From positions 18,805,456 through 18,869,455 of the forward strand of contig NC_051095.1 in NCBI RefSeq assembly GCF_901709675.1: a stretch of 64,000 nt of DNA, in the 5' to 3' direction. Shown in pieces: positions 22,483 to 33,845 of the stretch. The number at the start of each line of letters is the position of its first letter. Position 1 is the first letter of the stretch. Below the pieces are notes generated by a model. The model was not told the origin of the DNA. It ran no database searches and worked only from the letters and a program-made list of their open reading frames with translations. Position numbers and translations under genes: made by a program. This stretch comes from Syngnathus acus. Taxonomy: Eukaryota; Chordata; Actinopteri; Syngnathiformes; Syngnathidae.

Positions 22483-25104
22483 ACGCCCATCGTGCTTACC
22501 TCCTTTCGGCTGCTTATTTTGTTCCAGACCAACCCCAAAAGCAAATGTTTAGATTTACTCTGTCCCATCCCTGATGTTGCACTCACTGGCGCGTATGGAT
22601 CTCCACCACTTGGGTCAACATTAGCTCGTGGGTGGCTAGCAAATCAATACTCAGCACTTCTTTTTCTTTCTGCACTCATTTTTTGTCACTCATTGTGCTT
22701 TTATGCGTATAAATAAATAATTTCACACCCTAATAGATTGGATGGTAACATAAGCATGCAATATAAGCATGTTTTGCTCTCAAATGACAGCAATATTGTT
22801 GCTATTGTTGTTATCGGTTTGGCATTAAAACGTTGGTTGTTCCAGGTGTTTGGACTGGATCCAGGGTGTGGACGTTGATGCTGTAGGGAACACCATCTTC
22901 CATTAATTCAATTTATTGTAAATAAATAAGGACTTTTATTTGGTAGTATATACTAAGATTAAATAAATAACAATGCTATTAAATGGACTGTGAATCAAGT
23001 GAAACAATGTGTTGAATTGTGCAGAAAAATATTGACAAATGCTAGTGAGCCTATTTAATAACACTGGCCTACATATTTTTATGAAATGTTTTAATCAGAG
23101 ATGAAAGTAAACATTTCTAGCTGATTCTGAATCTGCCCTTTCAATTACATCAGGTTTTTATAATTCTAATAATAACTTCTTATAAGTTGTTACGTTTTTC
23201 TTTTTTTTTTGCTCTACTCTGCACGCCAGATCGTCATTGCAAATGCAAACCTGTTTTTTTCTCATTGGCCTTACGGGGATGAATAAAGGTTAAATTAATA
23301 AATATAATTCGTAATGGGGATAAGTCTTGTCTTCGCCCTGTTTGCGATTTCCAGACAATGTGATTGAAGCGTACATAAAAGTTTGAGGAACAGCTCTGAT
23401 GTCCAATGGAGCTACTTGTATCATTAAACATATTTTTATTGGTTGTTCAGCTACACACTCAACCGCAGTGACTCACTTTCACCAAAACGACAGGCATAAG
23501 TCCATGATTTAGCTGCATCAAAGTTCCCTGACCCAATAAAATGATTCATATTGCTGCACAGGGCAGAACGTGGCAATGCGATGACATCATGTGTCTTATA
23601 TGGCATGATTAAAAGGGGCTTTTATGGTTACAAATTGTTACAAATCATAAAAATGTGATGCTCCAATTACTGACTAGACACGTTCAAGCAAGGTAAAAGG
23701 CGCTCCCAGTTTGCAGTTCAAATAAAAGTTGAAATAGAAAAGACATTGGACAAAGATCACAAGGAATAGTGTAGCTTTTGGAACAGCAACAATTCTCGTG
23801 CCTGCGGGACAGAGTAGACCCGCAACTCGGAGTGTCGAAACAAGTCTACAAATTCTAGAAGACTCTAAATGGTATGTGTGTGTGTGTGGAAGGGGGGGTA
23901 ATCCCTGGATTAGCACAGCAACCAGCTAATGGCCAGAAATGGTGCTCGTTTCACCCGAGGCAACATGGTGTGTGGGTAGGTGGGGCAGTTGGTTGGTGCG
24001 AGTGGAGTCCCGGGGACCACCAGCTGCTGAGCAGGTGGGTGGGAAACCTTGTCAAGATGTGACTTGTCCCTGTTTCAGACAATGTTGTCAATGTTTTGTC
24101 ACAACAAACCTGCTAGTTTGACACTTTTTTAATTCTATCTTTTTTTTTTTCTTTTGAGGGTGAAAGTCCAATATCAACAGTTTACTTTCATCTGAGAAAT
24201 GTATGCAATACAAGTGGAACAGTAAGACTTTAAAAAGTCTAAACTTGAGATTTCATAATATATTCTTGTTTTTTTCTTTCCGGGAAAGAGTAACATCAAA
24301 CTATTGTTATTGTGCATTCTGTAAAAAGAGGAGAAACTTGCTGTGTTTTATTGTCCTAAAAACAAAATATTCAATTGACTAGCAACTAGTTCATTGTGGT
24401 TTTTCTGGGAGTACCATGACATCTCTTTTCATCCAATATATTATCGATCGCAATATGTAGCATACTCGCTAGTACCATCGTGTTATTGGAATGGCAATCA
24501 TATTTCAGCATAGTGTGATATGTGCCACTGCTGTAATTGACATGTGATCATCCAATGTCCAAACATCCAAAAAGTGAAATCCATGCCATTGAGATAGCTT
24601 ATTTCATGTTGCGAGTTCCGTCAGTGGAGTTATCAACGTGGTTTTCATACCCAATCACCGCATGGCTCTTCTTTTCATTCGTGCAGAACCCAAAGATGCA
24701 ACAACTGCAACTGTCAAAGCTGCGAGTTGGCAGCAGTCAGTGGAAAGCAGGCCTCATGTGAAAGTGGGAGAACACGAAGAACTACATCTTCTTTGTTGGT
24801 TTCTACTCTCAGATGTCATCCCAGACGCTCTCGCAACGTCCCGACCAGAAGCAGAAGTTGGAGGCTATACTTTAGCCGGCTGATTATTTATGTACCTGCC
24901 ACGAAGGCCAAAACCTCCCGCGCAACTCGCAAGCCAGATGGAGCGCGGCACAGAGAGCGTCACACTCCCATGATTCCTCACTCCTGAGCACTTTTAAACG
25001 CTCAATATGGTGTGCCAACGTCAAGGTTTCGGTTCGTTTGTGTGGTAACGCTACAGCCCCACCTGGATGATCGGTCGTTTTTTTCTCCATGAAGTACCCC
25101 AGGC
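22483..25104. other. Non-coding stretch, nothing recognised
   Basis: No gene seen. A TG run lies at 23874-23888. The segment 24.66-24.88 kb looks faintly exon-like (a pyrimidine tract and CAG before an open frame) but has no recognisable product. Otherwise unique AT-rich DNA. Confidence 0.5.
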
Positions 25105-25560
25105 CAATGTAAACCAAAATGGCTACAATGCTGTGTCTTTTGAGCATGGCTTTTTTTTAGGCCTTTTTGTCTTGGGGTTACTTGTGACAAATTTGCCCAC
25201 AAAATTTCATGTTGCTAAGCGAGACTTGCTACAGGGGATTATTTCTAGGATGACATTTTAAAGGCAAGTTTGTCTTTGAATGACCCCTGGAAATGCTTCA
25301 AACCAAAAAAGATGACTTTCTGTGTCTTATCAGGCATCCTTCTTGAGATTTTTTGTGGGGTTAGTTATGATTGACATGTCTACCAAATTATATGTACTGT
25401 CGCTAAGTGAAACTGACAACTTACAGCAATCAGAATCTTCCTTTGCTCCCTTTTCAGATTTGTGTGTCTACTCACGATAGACATGCTCCTCAAAGTTCAT
25501 GTGTCAAAGTGAGGGGGCTGAATTTTCCTCCTCAACAAATTCTGGTGGTGATCGATGCCC
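25105..25560 (+). repeat. AAAATGGCC dispersed family, about three tandem fragments
   Basis: Three successive segments share a layout: an AAAATGGC-like word, a TGAGCATGG/TTGAGATTTTTTGTGG word, then CCACAAAATTTCATGTTGC or a relative and GCTAAGTGAAACTG or a relative (near 25120-25230, 25295-25420 and 25470-25540). The same words recur at 31.5, 43.9, 48.5, 49.9, 50.3, 54.7-55.1 and 57.0 kb. The family is abundant in fish as I recall; I cannot name it. Confidence 0.5.
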
Positions 25561-26247
25561 ATTCGCATGGTAAAGACATTTTTTTTTAAAAAACTGAGAT
25601 GATGATTGTTGGAATAATTGTTTTTGCAGAAGCGCTGGTCGGCCGGAACCGGAGGCCTCATATGTTTGCTTAAACAAAGATCTCTGTCTGGCTCCAGGGA
25701 GTTCTTAGACTACCTTCCTTTCTTAGACTCCCTTCCTTTCTTACCTGTGAGAGGCCCTCACTAGTTATGAACAGAACACCTTTGTTCTTTGTTTAGTTCG
25801 AGAGAAGTTCTTTCTCTTTTAAACCTTGTAGTTTCTATTCATAAACAGTTTGTTGATCGAAACTGTTTGTCTTTAAGTGTTACAGAAAAGACATATCTGT
25901 TGAAGTAGTTGCATATAAATTATCCCATATTTACTCAATATTCGTATTCTGTGAAAATTAGCAAGAAAGTTCCATTGTTCCACAGGAAAACGACACTCAA
26001 CACGTCAAGTCAGCCAACCAGCAGCCAACCGGCTGAGGAGGAGCAGGATAGACTGCAATCTAACTGCTGGAGTCACGAACCGGCCAAGGCCTCGCAACAC
26101 ATAGCATTTCTTGGCTAATCAGCGTTGCTACAGGCACAATCTCCCCTCCCTTTAGTGTAGCAACGCCTTTTGTAACACAAAATAAAAAGAGGAGATAGCG
26201 GAAGAGGAGTCCAGAATTGGTGGAGGACTGTAACTGGGCCTTCTACG
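25561..26247. other. Non-coding stretch before the DNA transposon
   Basis: Contains a tandem ~20-bp duplication near 25702-25742 (CTTCCTTTCTTAGACT pattern). A possible LTR-like TG...CA segment (about 25607-26000) was considered but has no target duplication or partner. No gene. Confidence 0.4.
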
Positions 26248-26620
26248 TACCGTAATTTTCGGACTATAAGTCGCGGTTTTTTTCATAGTTTGGGTGGGGG
26301 GGCGACTTATAATAAGGAGCGACTTATATGTGGTTTTTTTCAAAAATTTTCCAAAAAAAAAAAAAAGTGAAACCGCGATAAACGAACCGCAATGTAGCAA
26401 GGGATTACTGTAATTTGAATTTCAAGTGACATCAGCAGCACGACGCGGCGTGGCGCGGCAGTTGTTTACATAAAGGACAGAGATTGATCACGGGATGACG
26501 AAGATGACGAAGGACCCCACGTACTACCGGCATCATTAGCGGCTTCTAAGTGACACGGCGGACGAAGAGTTTGAAGGATTTAAGGATTTGGAGTGACACA
26601 GAAGGTTTGAAAAACTATTA

Positions 26621-26803
26621 TGGCTTTTACGCACGCCCGGTCCTATTCTATGGAGCTCTCTTTCACCTCCATGGATGGAAGTCTGGGGCCGGCGCTCGGC
26701 CGGGTGGCTGTCCGGGGACGGTGGATAGGGCTCGGTCATGGCTTTTACGCACGCCCGGTCCTATTCTAAGGAGCTCTCTTCCACTTCCGTGGCTGGAAGT
26801 CCA
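26621..26803. repeat. Internal duplication in the transposon, 118-bp offset
   Basis: TGGCTTTTACGCACGCCCGG starts at 26621 and again at 26739, each followed by TCCTATTCTA and a GAGCTCTCTT...GGAAGTC segment. It is a partial tandem duplication inside the element. Confidence 0.85.
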
Positions 26804-26920
26804 CGCCGCCACACGCCTGGAAGTTTGTTTTGTTAAATAAAGAGCCGTTTACCAAACCCACGTCTTTATAGTAGATCTGTGGAATAACGACGAGGCTGAC
26901 GTCAGGGCGCACGCGCGGCG

Positions 26921-27320
26921 TTGTTGACAAAGGACGAGGAATTTGATCGACGGATTTAATGATTTAGAGTGCACAGATGGTTTGATAATACTATTGCTTA
27001 TATAATAATTTGATATCTAATTTATATATCGTTATATGGGCCTGTGGAATATTTTGAAGTGCAAGCCCCGTCAGCATTGTTGAAAAAGGACGATCGATGG
27101 ATTTAATGATTTGGAGTGACACAGATGGTTTGATAACATTATTGCTTATATAATAGTTATTTGATATATCGTTTATATATCGTTATATGGGCCTGTGGAA
27201 TATTTTGAAGTGCAAGCGCCGTCAGCGGCGCGCACGCATTGTTGACAAAGGACGATTGATGGATTTAATGAATTGGAGTGACACAGATGGTTTTATTAAC
27301 GTGTTATTTATGTAATAGTT
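26921..27320. repeat. Internal ~150-bp tandem units in the transposon
   Basis: GGATTTAATGA starts at 26952, 27099 and 27261. Each copy continues with GAGTG.CACAGATGGTTT and, in the first two, with a shared TATATCGTTATATGGGCCTG block, giving periods of 147 and 162 bp. A diverged partial unit lies near 26577. Repeats of this kind inside a non-autonomous element could vary in number between copies. Confidence 0.85.
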
Positions 27321-27580
27321 TATTGAATAACTCTGAATTTTACGTCAGGGCCGTTCTCAGCTCTTCGTTTGTGTTTATGTCACGTTAGCATAGCTATCGT
27401 TTAGCCTGTTGTTGCTCGTTCATGACTGTTCGTGGTATTGGATTTTGTCGAATAAATTGCCCCCCAAAATGCGACTTATACTCCGGAGCGACTTATATAT
27501 GTTTTTTTTCACTTTTTTGGGCATTTTATGGCTGATGCGACTTGTACTCCGGAGCGATTTATAGTCCGAACATTACGGTA

Positions 27581-30500
27581 ATTCTCCTCGCGAGCAAAAA
27601 TAATACTGGTTGTCTTCTCCTCTTCTTGCAGTGTGTAAAATAATGTCTGATGGTACTTAGACCTGACAATGATTTGTCGGTGGTATCCAACTCCAGCTGT
27701 GTTTCACAGGAAGCGTACGTCGTTCGGCAGAAATCCATCAACGGCGTATTCCGATTGAGAAAAGAGATCTCAAGCAGCATCGCGTTACCCTGGCAGCTTA
27801 TCCCGTTTCAACCCCCCGGAAAATACACCCTCGCTGACAGAGAGCCTAATCCAGTGATTGGTTTTACCTTATCGCGCAATTTAAGGAGTGTACACTTCTA
27901 AGCTGTGCGGATTGAACCTCTGTTCGATACAGGTTTGCAAAACTGAATCTGTTGAGCCGCCAAGATTTGATATGGGTATTTAAAGCTCTGTGCGGCATTA
28001 ACCGCGGAGCACAACAAATAGCCTGCCTTTTAACTGGGCCAGGGAATCCCAGGGCCAGTTGGGATGCAAATTGAAATGATCCGAGGGTGTAACGGAGAAG
28101 GCGGAGGGCAAGATTTGGATGACGAGGAGCATGACTCAGACTACGTTGACACGTACACAAGTTTTCGAAAGATCTGTTTTGTTTCAATAAATCAATGTTA
28201 AATACATTTTTTATGGGCACACATAAAAAATACAGCATCGTGCACATAGACATAAGGCCATTGTCACTAAGTGACCTCAACTAAATAGAACTCAAATAAC
28301 TTTAGTTTCTGATCAAATATAATGAAATCAATAGAGTGAATTTGCAGGGTTCCGACTGTGAATATGCATTGACTGTAGTTTTGAGTTGTAATGTCCCACT
28401 CACCACTAAAGGGCAAACATGGGTCAATTGCGCTTTTGAGTGTGCTGATTTTCGTGAGAAAAAATGCTCAAAATGAATTCTTGCACTTAATGTTGATTTT
28501 CTCTTCAGCAGTTTTGCGCCATCATTGAAAGGTAATTGTAGTATGTTGTCAGACCATTCAAAATAAGTGCCATAAATGCTATAAAATTTGTTTGACCTTA
28601 TTTAAAAAGGATATAGGTGACCAGTTCAGGGTGTTTTTGAGGGTATACAGGAACATAAATTCTGAAATGATTGTGCATGTGTCTTAGTCTCTCCATCGAA
28701 CTACATCACTTCAACAATACTTCCTTGACACCAATTACTAATTTCTTCTCAGCCAGGGGTACTTTGGTGCTATGTTGACACAAATGTGTGAATTTGAAAA
28801 TAACAAACTGTGAATAGCAAACAGTTCACTGATATAACTTTGTGTCCATTCTCAAGAGTAATTTGAATCAGACTGTTGATTTGTTTGTGTTGCGAGGCAA
28901 ACTTTGAGTAAGCAGCAAGCTCCAGATATGCTTCCACTTGAGTATGATGCACTTCTGATGCACTTTCAGATGTTTATTGAATGAGACAGACAAAAAAACA
29001 CAAATTCAAAGATTTACAAGGATGGTACTGTAGGCCACAATGCACAAAGATGCTCACACACTGACTAACCAAATCCAACTTCTGATATCAACCACGATAG
29101 GCCACGCCCTATGAAGGCACACATCCAACACATGAATCTTCATAAAAAAAATATATAGTATATATATTTCTTTACATTCACTTTTGTTACGCTTTTACAC
29201 AATACACGATGGTGACATGGTGACGGACTAGTTATCACAACCGCTATTGGGAAAAGTGACTTGCTCCACAAGTGAAATGAGATACGATCTTGTTCAAGGA
29301 AGAAATTAAACCTAGAAGGTGTGCATGTTTTGTGTAAAGCAAAGGTTTAAATGCCAATGATGTCATCATGTATGATCACACCCAATTTGACATGCAAACG
29401 TCTCGTTAATTTAGCGCTGCTAATCAGCGGGCGGATTTAAGAAGAACGTGTAACCTATGTGCTTTTCATCACTGTAATTAAAAAAGAATAAATGAACACA
29501 GTGGACATGAGAATGAAAGAAAGAAAGAACGCTCATTAACCAAGTCCAGAATGATCCTCCCGAGCAGCCAATTTAATTGCCTTGCTTTTCTCCCTGGCTT
29601 GGGCAATAATTCGGATTTTGGTGCAGGCGGGGGCGGACGGCAGGGGTGCGATGGCTGGTGACTCACGGCGGCGAGTCAATGCTGAGACTATAAAGAAAGC
29701 TGCTCCCCTCTCTCGTGGGGTGTGGTGAGCTTTGAAGGGCTTTTCACGTACAACTTTAAAGAGAGCGACTTTTAAATCCGAGGATATACTGTTAAAGCTC
29801 ACGGGAGGCCAATTGTTTTCAAGGCTTCCATGTATAAGCGCAGTTAACCCAGCCCTTGCCGATGAAGTCCGCAGTGTGCTCATTAGAGAGCCGTCATCAT
29901 TGGCTGGGGGCAGCTGCGATGCGTTCGCCGCCTGCGTGATGCGTTCACCGACACGTTCCTACTTATTTGTATCACATACATTGTAGCCCTTAACCCACCG
30001 TGCTGCTTGCTTGCCGTATTTCCTCAAATACCATCAGCTTTTATCTACTCAACTGTTTATGTTTAAATAAACCGGGCATTTACTTTAGAGGAGGCCAAGT
30101 ATTTCTTTGCGTGTGGACTTTTCGATGGGCAATTGTTGTAAATTAATGATGCATTGCGGTTAAAAAAAGAAGGGATCTACTTGAGGCAAGGTGTATATTT
30201 GAGGATATTGTTTTCAGTCTAAAATACTGTGCAAAAACTCTTTGTCCACCACAAGCTTTGTAGTTTATTACAAAATAAACACAGAAACAGTGGTCTTAAT
30301 TAATTCTCGGATGTGTCCTCCCAAGAAATGCCCTATCACAAATACCTACCTCCACCCCCATTGCACTCACTTATACTAGTAATTACAGCTTTGCTTAAAC
30401 AGCACATCTAATGGGGGCACAGGATTGTCCAAATACGATGGTGTGTCCACTGTCCTCCAACATGATGTACTCTTGCGCTTTGGACTGAATTTGCAAAGAG

Positions 30501-31318
30501 AAGAAACTCTGAAATACTTTATGTTTTTTATCCACCTCTTCTTCATCCAATTTCATTAAAAGGGGATCATCTGTAACAAGCGTGCACGAACATATATTTG
30601 ATTCTTCTTTTCACAACGTTAACAAGCACAGATGGGACTCATTTCCTTGCCTTCTTCTCAGTCACATTAATATAATGAAATAACCCCTGAAAGCATTATT
30701 CCATTAGCACGTTAGAAACGCTCAAGTGTGCCCCCAAGTAATACTTCTCTCAGTTACTCATGTCTCATTTTTTATTCTCTACTAGTGAGCTCATCCTCAT
30801 CCATATATGATTGCATTGTCACGTATCAACCGCGCCTGCCTAGTATTGATCCGTTCGACTGCCGCATGCAGCCGGTCAGAAATTGAGTTCAACCGGCGTA
30901 GTGTTGTCTTTTAGTTCATGCAATGCTTGGTCGTGTGTGAATGGGCTGCACAAGGGTGCCTATACAAATATTATTGAATCAAATCTGATACAATAGAGTC
31001 GACTGGTGTTCTTTTTAGCCTCTACTGTATCAATAGCCTCAATTGCGTGACAGTTGGACTTTGTCTCAGGACGTGTTCTGAAATGGCTGCTTCTTACCAA
31101 AACGGATGACTTCTCGTTCAGTTTGGGAATGGTTCCTTTAACTTTTTGTACTTCTTATAATGTTAGACCCATTGTTGACCCAAGTTTCTGTGCGTTAGTG
31201 AAACTGATGTTGGTATCTAATTTTATTGTATTTAGTGTATTTATTTTACTTTTGAGACCATTTGAAATAATGATAAATTGTTTGGGCCGAAACCATGAGA
31301 AATGATCTATGCAGCCCT
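27581..31318. other. Non-coding stretch, mostly unique
   Basis: No gene or RNA recognised. The segment 29.53-29.95 kb is G+C-richer than its surroundings and free of simple repeats, the kind of sequence worth aligning to other fish for conserved non-coding elements. A short word near 28620 resembles V-SINE body but is too short to call. Confidence 0.5.
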
Positions 31319-31355
31319 TAATCACAAAAGTGTCTCAAAGGGCTTCACAAGCCAG
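31319..31355. repeat. Fragment of the 17.25-kb dispersed repeat
   Basis: TTAATCACAAAAGTGTCTC followed by AAAGGGCTTCACAAGCCA is nearly identical to 17253-17290, in the same orientation. The rest of the repeat is absent or unrecognisable. Confidence 0.5.
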
Positions 31356-31479
31356 TTGATTCTCCAAAGCAATGTGTCCAGGAAAGTGGCCCACCTCAGT
31401 CTTGAGACTTTTTCAGAAATACTAACAATGAGTGCAAAACTTTGATGATTTTTTTTTCCCCAAAATGTCAAATTTAATT

Positions 31480-31585
31480 ACAGGCATGGGGCCTTGAGAC
31501 AGTTCCCTCCATACTGTCATCATAAACAAGTTCACCATATTGGGTGTGGATTGGTGAAAGTGGTGTCTTGAGGGTCATGTTCCGG
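31480..31585 (+). repeat. AAAATGGCC-family fragment (weak)
   Basis: GGCATGGGGCCTTGAGACAG, then a segment with CATCATAAACAAGTTCACCA and GGTGAAAGTGGT, follows the family order but is very diverged. Confidence 0.35.
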
Positions 31586-32985
31586 AACATGTAGATATGC
31601 ATGGATGATGGACAAAGATTTAGTTGCTCACTGAAACTCATGTCTTTTCAATAGACATTACTGAATAGGTTTTAGGGGAGACCCTATTCAGCACCCCTAA
31701 AAAACATTACATTTTCCCCAAGATCAACAAGACCTTAAACCACTTTTTAATGAATTAGCAGGAATCATTTTGCACAGTGCAGCCATACAGTACCGCATAG
31801 CGCTGATGCCACCTGAATGTGACCCTGGTCTTAATTTAATATGCCGCTACATTCTTGGTCTTTGTGTCTAATAGACTCCCCATTCTAATCTGTGTGCCGT
31901 GTTTCCATTAAGAGCTAATGCGGCGAGGGCCACTCAGCGCGCTCCGAGGTTAAAGACCTTTATCTGAGGCGTGGCTGCTCCTTTGTTGAGCCCATTGCAC
32001 ACGCGGCCAACCTCGGCCTGTGTGTTTAATGCCAATAATGTGAATTAGGAAAAAAAAGTTACCAGTACCTTTGTTACCTGCAATATGCACTGAAGCAAGC
32101 AGCGTGAGTACTAATCAGTAGTGGGCTGCGTTGTTGGTACTTCAGCTTGCGGTGGGGATTTACCCGACTTAATCCACCTTTTAATACACTACTGCTTTGT
32201 GATGCAAGTGATCCAACTCGAGATTATTTTGACATACTACAAGCCAACATTTGGCAGATTATTTTGCTTTGACCTGAGAGCAAACATTTTGATAGGAGAG
32301 TGCTTCATGTGCTCAACTCATGTCACAACGAACAGAAGTGGCACATAGTGAACAATACTTTTATAACAGAGAAATCAAGCTGTTTAAAATGCCACTCCCA
32401 GTTTAAGTTTACTGTCAAAGTAAGCATGAAACAAAGAGAATTACATATACCTGTATTTTAAACAAAGCCTTGCCTTAGGAAAGTCCTCTTAGCTTAATGT
32501 TAACAAACAAAGCAAGTCTCAACAGAGTCTCTTGCCACTACTACTGTTTTTAGCACTGTCAACAATGTGTGTAGGCTCTGCGAGTGTTGCATTCACAGTA
32601 TCAAACAATGTAGGATTTTTTTAAATTTAGTGAACCAAGATATTCTGCATCGCTTGAATGCACTTCAATTCAGGCAGGCTGGACCTCAGGCTGGGCCATT
32701 CGAGGGTTGGTTCTGGGCTGCATGTGGCCCGTGGGCTGCTAATGGAATAGCTGTGCTGTAAGCAATGGAAAGCTGAACATAAATGGTGCAGCAGAACATG
32801 TAAACAGATAATATAACAATGCTGTCAGGCATACTATCTTTATCACCTGCAATTAGTATTATTACAGCCGTTTGCTTAGTCACAGTAGTCTTGAAAATTA
32901 ATAATAAAGGCTTTTGAAATTACTTAAATTAAACATGTATAATTGCACATGATTCAAATATCTTAAACTAAAATGGCCATTCACT
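31586..32985. other. Non-coding stretch with a GC-richer islet
   Basis: No gene. The part at 31.88-32.02 kb is G+C-rich with several CpG and stands out from AT-rich flanks; it may be a conserved element, but that is only inference. Otherwise unique. Confidence 0.45.
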
Positions 32986-33175
32986 TATATAGACATTTCC
33001 TACCTGTTAAGGCTCTCAAAGCACTTCGGTTCTTCCTCATTTACCTACTGATGACGCAGCATCAGGAGAAACTGGAATTTCACTATCTTGGTTAAACATA
33101 CTTCGACAGTGGCTCTGGATCAAACCCTGAACCTGGGTTGGGAGTTGACCACTCTTCCACTGATCCAAGCTGCCC
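32986..33175 (-). mobile_element. tRNA-derived interspersed repeat (probable SINE)
   Basis: On the minus strand it begins GGGCAGCTTGGATCAGTGG, continues with GAAGAGTGGTCAACTCCC and has a B-box-like GGTTTGATCC, a tRNA-like head. The far (left) end holds CACTTATATAGACATTTCC and CTCAAAGCACTTCGG, words seen in a common fish repeat. No tail repeat or target duplication is visible; the copy is old. Confidence 0.5.
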
Positions 33176-33658
33176 TTTACATATATATCCTAACATATAT
33201 TTTATTCATTTTGAGGAGGAGAAAATTACACCAGTTTAAAATATTAATCATGTTCAACTGGTGTACATGATCATATTAAGTACTTTTTCATTCTAGTGGC
33301 TAGGCTGCGCACACCCGAAAGCATCATATTAAATACAGACTGAAAAAATGTTCTGTGTTAATACACATGCATCTGCTTTTTGACTAGCCAACTTCATTTT
33401 ACTGCCAATCACAATTTTTGTGTAGCCTATATTCATGGACGGGGTGGGGGATTTATAGCCCCGCACAGGTGGATGCCCGCCGCCACCCTTTTCACGCCAC
33501 TGGGTACAGTCGAGGAAAGCCGTTAAGAAGTGAAGAGTTTGCACTCAAGCAGCATAAAACATTTCTTGCATGAGTCCTAAAAGCAATTCCACATCATCTA
33601 CATATGAGGTAGGCAGATGGAGTTCAGTCGTTACTGCATTGCAACATGTAGAGGATGC
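33176..33658. other. Non-coding stretch, nothing secure
   Basis: Unique sequence. The word CCAGTGGCGTGAAAAGGGTG on the minus strand near 33502 resembles DNA-transposon termini, but no partner end was found. Confidence 0.4.
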
Positions 33659-33845
33659 GTCCATCGCGCGTTTGATGAGCGACGGTTCTCCTGCATTGCA
33701 CAAGACATTCTTGGCGCACACGCACAATTTGGCCCTGGATGAGCCTCGCTCGCTCGCTGCCACGGCACGTTCGCCTTCAGAGGCCTCGACACTTTTCTGG
33801 CGGGCTCGCAAGACGGATGGCGTCGACGATTGTATAAAAAAAGAA
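33659..33845 (+). promoter_or_regulatory. Small CpG-dense islet with TATA-like word
   Basis: By hand I count about 21 CpG in ~172 bp, against a CpG-poor background, then TGTATAAAAAAAG at about 33831-33843. This could be a small promoter or enhancer. The 119-codon frame across it has no recognisable domain. No initiator or downstream exon can be shown, so this is a composition-based candidate only. Confidence 0.25.

Larger units (their letters stand above)
26250..27578. mobile_element. Non-autonomous DNA transposon with terminal inverted repeats
   Basis: The left end CCGTAATTTTCGGACTAT and the right end, read in reverse as CCGTAATGTTCGGACTAT, are inverted repeats extending over about 25 bp with few mismatches. 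TA dinucleotides flank both ends (26248-26249, 27579-27580), consistent with a TA target duplication. Each end also carries GCGACTTAT words, some able to pair locally. The interior has no transposase frame but has repeats of its own, annotated separately. This terminus is frequent in percomorph fish genomes; I do not assign a superfamily. Confidence 0.85.

Noticed and set aside
24638-24883. Exon-like segment with a pyrimidine tract and CAG before an open frame
   Set aside because: No recognisable product, no matching donor-acceptor partner, and alternative frames are equally open.
25607-26000. Possible solo LTR (TGTTGG...CAACA)
   Set aside because: Flanking 5-bp sequences do not match, and no second copy, primer site or internal region is visible.
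28617-28645. Word resembling V-SINE body (GACCAGTTCAGGGTGT)
   Set aside because: About 16 bp of similarity with no flanking core or tail.
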